Shown: piece by piece, positions 60,144-64,000 of the stretch | How the letters are laid out: each line of letters begins with the position of its first letter | Numbering within the stretch: position 1 is the stretch's first letter | Assembly (NCBI RefSeq): GCF_964204645.1 | Contig: NC_134031.1 | Span: 20,767,307-20,831,306 of the forward strand | Direction: 5' to 3' | Origin: Tubulanus polymorphus | Lineage: Eukaryota; Nemertea; Palaeonemertea; Tubulaniformes; Tubulanidae | DNA length: 64,000 nucleotides | Position numbers and translations under genes: made by a program | The notes under the pieces: model-generated | The model's database searches: none | Seen by the model: the letters and a program-made list of their open reading frames with translations, nothing else | Told to the model about the DNA's origin: nothing

Positions 60144-60870
60144 TCAGTTCTTGTTTTTGACTGAATTTCCAAAGCCGATTTTCATACAGAAATATTCACG
60201 AATTTCTCGTCCCAGTAAAAGATATATGTAGAAATTTACCACGAAGTTACAAACATGGAATTGTGTGAAAATGTCCAATATAAATTCTCTCTGTTCCGGT
60301 GAGATTGGTAACAATATTGTAACAGTGGTTGGAAGTGTAAATGATGCAAATGCGAGTGAAACTGTTACAAGCATTATTGTCGTACGTTTTGATTTCGTAG
60401 TTTTCTGATCGGACGAAACCATTTTTGAACCTCTGAATAACTGAATTATTATAACAATATTTGACGTAATGATTAAAGATAACGGTATGATGTTAGCGTG
60501 GATTACAGCTCTGGTGAAAAATGTTATTTGGTCAAATAATCTATAGTAACAACCGAAATACTGGTTGGAAAATTGTATCGACAATGTTGGTAGAAGGAAT
60601 ATAACCAGTACATTCATTGCAATGATTATCACTATAGTGAATCTTGCGAATCTAGGTGTACATATCAAACGAGATGTGAACGGGAAGAGAACAACTGCCG
60701 CGACTTATCATTATCAGGAAAGTAGCCGAATTTCCGAAGACACCTAACATGAACCAGACGGGCAGAATGAACAATGACACATGAAGGTAGATTCCTGACC
60801 TGTTTGCAACAGACATTAGAATGATGTAACTCCTGTAAGTTCGACCAATTTGAATCTGAGTTGAATTCAT
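60144..60870 (-). pseudogene. Class A GPCR pseudogene lacking TM2-TM3
   Basis: Reading from 60870 on -, one frame encodes an N-terminus with Asn-glycosylation sites and TM1 with the conserved GN pair (MLGVFGNSATFLIMIS). This frame stops near 60652. A second frame (60668-60144) begins directly at TM4 (FARFTIVIIIAMNVLVIFLL) and continues through TM5, TM6 and TM7 with NFVVNFYIYLLLGREIREYF, a variant of the NPxxY end. TM2, TM3 and the DRY region, about 90 residues, are missing at the junction, which also shifts frame. It resembles the expanded peptide-type rhodopsin receptors of lophotrochozoans. Without TM3 it cannot be a normal receptor. The alternative, an unrecognised intron, is unlikely because no exon with these segments lies nearby. 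Confidence 0.75.
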
Positions 60871-60877
60871 GATTCAC

Positions 60878-61240
60878 GAGGAACGAATGAGAGTACCGAG
60901 TATCTCTGAGAGTTTACTAACTGTGTGAGACTTTACTGAGAGTCGAGATTTTCTGTATGGACGGTCAGAGAGAGTACTGAATGTCTGTGAGTGTATACTG
61001 TACGCGAATCTACAGGACCTGACGGTGTCTTTACAGCTAACATTCATTTGCAGCGAATAGAAAATCAATTCTCTCGGAAAACCTAATGCAATTTTCTCAT
61101 ATTTTGTGAAAGTTTATCATTGTGTAAAATATATATGTAACTAAATCAAATATCAATATTTGTTGTACAAGAATTCATTGCAAATGGTGTGAAATTGCAA
61201 ATGCAAATGGTGAATAGTAAAACATCAGAACAGGTTGGAA
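60878..61240. other. Spacer upstream of the GPCR pseudogene
   Basis: Contains an irregular run of GAGAGT/ACTGAG words near 60885-60990 (several GAGTTTACT and GAGAGTACTGA segments), possibly a decayed tandem repeat. No gene is supported. Confidence 0.4.
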
Positions 61241-61445
61241 AATGTGTTTTGATATGAAGTCCCACGTCACACTCGACACAGAGGCTTGCTGCGATTATTA
61301 CTCCGATGCCAACAGTGGGAATAATCCTTTCAGAGGCATTTTCATCCGTCAGGGGATTCGAACCAACTACGCTAAAGCTGTTCTGCTGGTGGAAACGAGT
61401 TCGCGAGTGATACCGGACCCCTGGCAAGCGAGGATGCTTCAAAGG
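61240..61445 (-). mobile_element. tRNA-derived SINE
   Basis: On -, a tRNA-like region with a canonical B box (GGTTCGAATCC, + strand 61348-61360) follows GGGGTCCGGTATCACTCG, a diverged A-box position. Downstream is a non-tRNA body ending near ACCTGTTCTGATG. The layout is that of a SINE head plus body. The 98-codon frame across it is not a gene. Confidence 0.6.
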
Positions 61446-61933
61446 ACGTTCTGTTATCTAAATGAATTTTAGTAGCAAACTGCGCGTTGGTTTATCAAAT
61501 ACAACCAGCCCGATATTGAATCTGTATGTGGATTCCGATGGACGGCTTTCTTATTCCACTCCTTTTAGGAAACGAATGTATGATTGACCCAGTCATTGAA
61601 TCTTATTTCTCCGATCCGCTCATGATTTGAACCTTATAGCAGGTATCAATAAGAAGATGTCCTTGTTCTAAAAATACATGGAATTTGAAAAAATCGTAAC
61701 TCGAGAAAAGAACTTACACGAATTGCAGAGACTAGAATTTTTATTGACATGAAACATAAATTTGTTGTTTCATTCTGTCCATAGATTGATTAAATAGCCC
61801 GCGTATAGTTGTCGGTCATTCAGATGCACCAACTCTGAAAAGATAAGACATGATATGTTAGATCAACGGACTTCTATTTAGTCAGTAATTCAAGCTAATT
61901 TTCTTAAAATGAAATATCATTGATTACCTATAT
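61446..61933. other. Spacer with no recognised gene
   Basis: AT-rich sequence between the SINE and the Ser/Glu repeat ORF. Neither a final exon of the acyltransferase gene nor any other coding segment is recognisable here. Confidence 0.4.
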
Positions 61934-62272
61934 CTAACCGGCCATAGCTGTGCCGTTATTAGTCGCAGGTGCCGTGCTGTTTGATGCGCCGCCGCCGGAC
62001 TCTTCTGAATCTTCTTCAGATGAGCTGCTTTCTGAACTTTCTGAACTTTCTGAGCTCTCTGAACTACTTTCTGAACTACTTTCTGAGCTCTCTGAACTAC
62101 TTTCTGAACTACTTTCTGAACTCTCTGAACTACTTTCTGAACTACTTTCTGAGCTCTCAGAACTACTTTCGGAACTTTCTGAACTGCTTACTGAGCTCTC
62201 CGAACTACTAGAACTACTGGAGTCACCTAATTCCACGGGGATCATAGCAATTGCCAATTCTTCTGACGAAGC
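61934..62272 (-). CDS. Ser/Glu-repeat ORF, possible exon of an acidic secreted or matrix-type protein
   Basis: On -, a run built from SSE and SSSE units (about 70 residues between 62220 and 62010) is followed by SEEDSEESGGGASNSTAPAT and a short tail to TAG at 61934. Upstream of the repeat the frame reads LASSEELAIAMIPVELGDSS-like sequence and then enters a MITE at about 62275. Such Ser/Glu-rich acidic stretches occur in phosphoprotein and shell- or skeleton-matrix proteins, but simple hexanucleotide expansion gives the same pattern. The opposite strand is also open (LSELLSEL repeats). There is no identified start exon. Treat as a candidate. Confidence 0.3.
   Translation of the reverse strand, partial: ASSEELAIAMIPVELGDSSSSSSSESSVSSSESSESSSESSESSSESSSESSESSSESSSESSESSSESSSESSESSESSESSSSEEDSEESGGGASNSTAPATNNGTAMAG
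61990..62220. repeat. Degenerate hexa-/nonanucleotide repeat (TCTGAACTACTT type)
   Basis: The DNA underlying the Ser/Glu ORF consists of variants of TTTCTGAACTCTCTGAACTAC. The units alternate between 9 and 12 bases, always multiples of three, with third-position differences. Confidence 0.85.
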
Positions 62273-62520
62273 ATCTAATAAGAGAGCGCGTTCACACGCA
62301 AACCATTCACTTGATACTAAACCAATGCGGAAGTGACGAAGTGGGTCATTTCCGGTACCAGTTGCAATTCTTAAACGCAATCATTTGGCTCGGGCCTGGT
62401 CCGACGTTTTCAGTCGGGCCAAACAGGCTCGGGCCCATTTAGCACCCGTGTGAACAGTTGTTCCGGGCCAAATTTGGCCCAGGCCAAAAACGCTCGTGTG
62501 ATCGCGGCTAGTCATACTAT
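62273..62520. mobile_element. GGCCAAATTTGG-family MITE, second copy
   Basis: Shares AAGAGAGCGCGTTCACACGCAAACCATTCACTTGATACT-type sequence (words GAGAGCGCGTTCA and ACCATTCACT) with the reverse complement of the copy at 47750-48020, plus GCCTGGTCCGACGTTTT, GTGTGAACAG and GGGCCAAATTTGGCCC. Its left edge coincides with the N-terminal side of the Ser/Glu ORF. Confidence 0.65.
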
Positions 62521-63027
62521 AGCCCAGGGCGAAATTGTGAAAGGTGCCTCCGACTGGGCCAACCGATTACACCAATGTGCGGCTACATAATTACTTTTTA
62601 AACTCACTGAAATTATTCATCGGAAACAAATTATTTCCAAAAACCGGGGCAGTACATTTCTTGTCAGCCTTTTGGAACAAGTCGTCAAATTTATCCTGTT
62701 GTGCAATTATATTTGATTAGCAACGCTTTCTACACAAAATATGAGCTCATTGTGAGAGATGCATTGTGATGATAATTTGTGGTCAAGGAATTTTTCAGGA
62801 GCGGATTTTTTCAGCATTACGCGATCGTATGCTGAGTAAACTATTGCCCATAAATGAAAACAAAAACACACGGCTCCTCTTCTTAAGCAGCAGATTTAGG
62901 TCAATGGGAATGTTACACGCGACGAGCTCCTATAAAAGCTTCTCTCCTGTCCTAACGTGTACGCAATGTGCATCCAGCGGGTGGGTTACAAAATATTAGT
63001 TAAACATTAGGTCAGACAACAAACAGC
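62521..63027. other. Spacer with no recognised gene
   Basis: Sequence between the MITE and the ORF at 63028. A 77-codon frame at 62766-62999 has no recognisable features. Confidence 0.35.
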
Positions 63028-63417
63028 GTGTTTAGGGGTCACCGACTCGCAAAGACCAAAGATTTTTTCGGGGATGCGCACGGCTTATCGCTCCGAGACC
63101 CAACCGAACATGCGATGTCACTCGTCCATTCCTTGAACCGCAACGACAAACCATGTCCGTTTATCTATGATAAATCAGATACTCCTCCTTCACCAAGAAC
63201 CTTAGTGTCTGACACTAGGATCGTAATCGTAGAGCAACGTACAGCCAGACTACAGGACTGGGTGAACTCCTCCGAGCTAAAACAACTCGATTCTTCAGAT
63301 TCCATAGCGTTACCGATAATGGATGAATTGGAACTAAAAGTGGTGGATTATTGTATAACGCTGGAGTGGTTGAATTGTGTTGAATTTCGCCTTTTCCATG
63401 AAAACCATTTTAAATGA
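63028..63417 (+). CDS. Unidentified ORF of 129 codons (weak)
   Basis: An open frame whose composition is more even than its surroundings, with a charged, proline-containing middle (DKSDTPPSPRTLVSDTRIVI) and a helical-looking acidic part (RLQDWVNSSELKQLDSSDS). I recognise no domain. It could be a single exon, a retrocopy or chance. No clear promoter or splice sites were identified. Confidence 0.22.
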   Translation: MFRGHRLAKTKDFFGDAHGLSLRDPTEHAMSLVHSLNRNDKPCPFIYDKSDTPPSPRTLVSDTRIVIVEQRTARLQDWVNSSELKQLDSSDSIALPIMDELELKVVDYCITLEWLNCVEFRLFHENHFK

Positions 63418-63820
63418 ATGACATTTTCAAAGAATTTGTTTATAGTGAAAAACCAAAACTTTTGAGGCCAATCAGGAAAAACAATTACACTTAACGAACA
63501 AATGTTTTGTCGCATGTGATGACTTTATTGTAGATACATGTAGTATCTTCGAGTTTGATTTGACATTTCAGTTAAATACATCTGAAATGTAAATACAACA
63601 TTTATTAAAACCATCATGAATGATTCACAGATTTGTGTGTAATAATTTTCTGTAACAAAGACAGCCGTGATTGGTAGTTACAAATACTGCATATCTGTTT
63701 GATCTCTCCAGTCACAATGATGGGTACGAGTTTTGCTAGATGATCATTTTTTATTTGATTTTTTCCGCTGAATGAAATTGAATTGAACGGAATATGCAGA
63801 CCTGCAGTTACGTTGTATGA

Positions 63821-63978
63821 TTATAATATTTCATAACTGTTTCTAAGATTCTGTATTGACCATCTAGAACATGTGGCACGGCCACTTCTCAGAGCGAAAC
63901 ACTGTTTAAACGGGTCACAATGGCGATGTGTGGGTTCGTTCGTCCAACGACGAAACTCATCACAGATTCGACATGTTG
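63821..63978 (-). CDS. Possible Cys-rich terminal exon of a gene extending past the window (weak)
   Basis: On -, an open segment near the window edge reads CRICDEFRRWTNEPTHRHCD, followed by FKQCFALRSGRATCSRWSIQ, and ends at TAA (63821-63823). Five cysteines in about 35 residues and a His-rich patch look domain-like, possibly metal-binding or disulfide-bonded, but no family is recognised. The upstream part would lie beyond 64000. Confidence 0.25.
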
Positions 63979-64000
63979 ATATACTCACTTTACGCAATAG

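Noticed and set aside
61146-61442. 98-codon - ORF
   Set aside because: It lies within a tRNA-derived SINE containing a B box.
1-64000. CRISPR array or bacterial operon, prompted by the regular tandem repeats
   Set aside because: The repeats are direct minisatellites without unique spacers, and the surrounding genes have spliceosomal introns.

Overview
This is eukaryotic nuclear DNA. It is AT-rich, its genes are split by short GT-AG introns, and it carries many short non-autonomous transposons, tRNA-derived SINE remnants and minisatellites. The gene content suggests an invertebrate, most likely a lophotrochozoan (mollusc, annelid, brachiopod or relative): tandem SAM-dependent methyltransferases, a nose-resistant-to-fluoxetine (NRF-6) type acyltransferase, a full FIRRM/C1orf112 orthologue, an FGF-like gene and decayed rhodopsin-type GPCRs. 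The phylum is inferred; I saw no decisive marker.

Region 1 (about 0.1-10.4 kb) is a cluster of four class I methyltransferase genes, two on each strand and facing tail to tail (copies 1 and 2 on +, 3 and 4 on -). Copies 2, 3 and 4 assemble to exactly 274 codons each and copy 1 to 282. Exon lengths and intron phases are strikingly conserved (exon 2 is 164 nt and exon 3 is 220 nt in every copy). Relics of exon 1 and exon 6 lie around the cluster. The mosaic similarity between copies looks like gene conversion.

Region 2 (about 10.4-39.7 kb) is gene-poor. I found no recognisable protein-coding gene. It holds several MITE families, poly-C tracts, palindromes, a long hairpin, a SINE remnant and two weak candidate exons on the - strand.

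Region 3 (39.8-53.4 kb) is a FIRRM (C1orf112) orthologue of roughly 22 exons and 900 residues on +. Its ~4.4 kb intron contains a complete antisense gene of about 180 residues with an FGF-like beta-trefoil pattern. Six copies of a 63-bp tandem repeat each duplicate a splice acceptor and exon start of that nested gene.

Region 4 (54.6-59.5 kb) is an NRF-6-like membrane acyltransferase of 14 recognisable exons (655 residues). Its expected last exon was not found.

Region 5 (59.6-64 kb) contains two decayed class A GPCR copies on -, a tRNA-derived SINE, a Ser/Glu repeat ORF that runs into a MITE, and two unassigned candidate coding segments. The genes of the window belong to different processes; no operon-like or pathway linkage is apparent beyond the local gene families.
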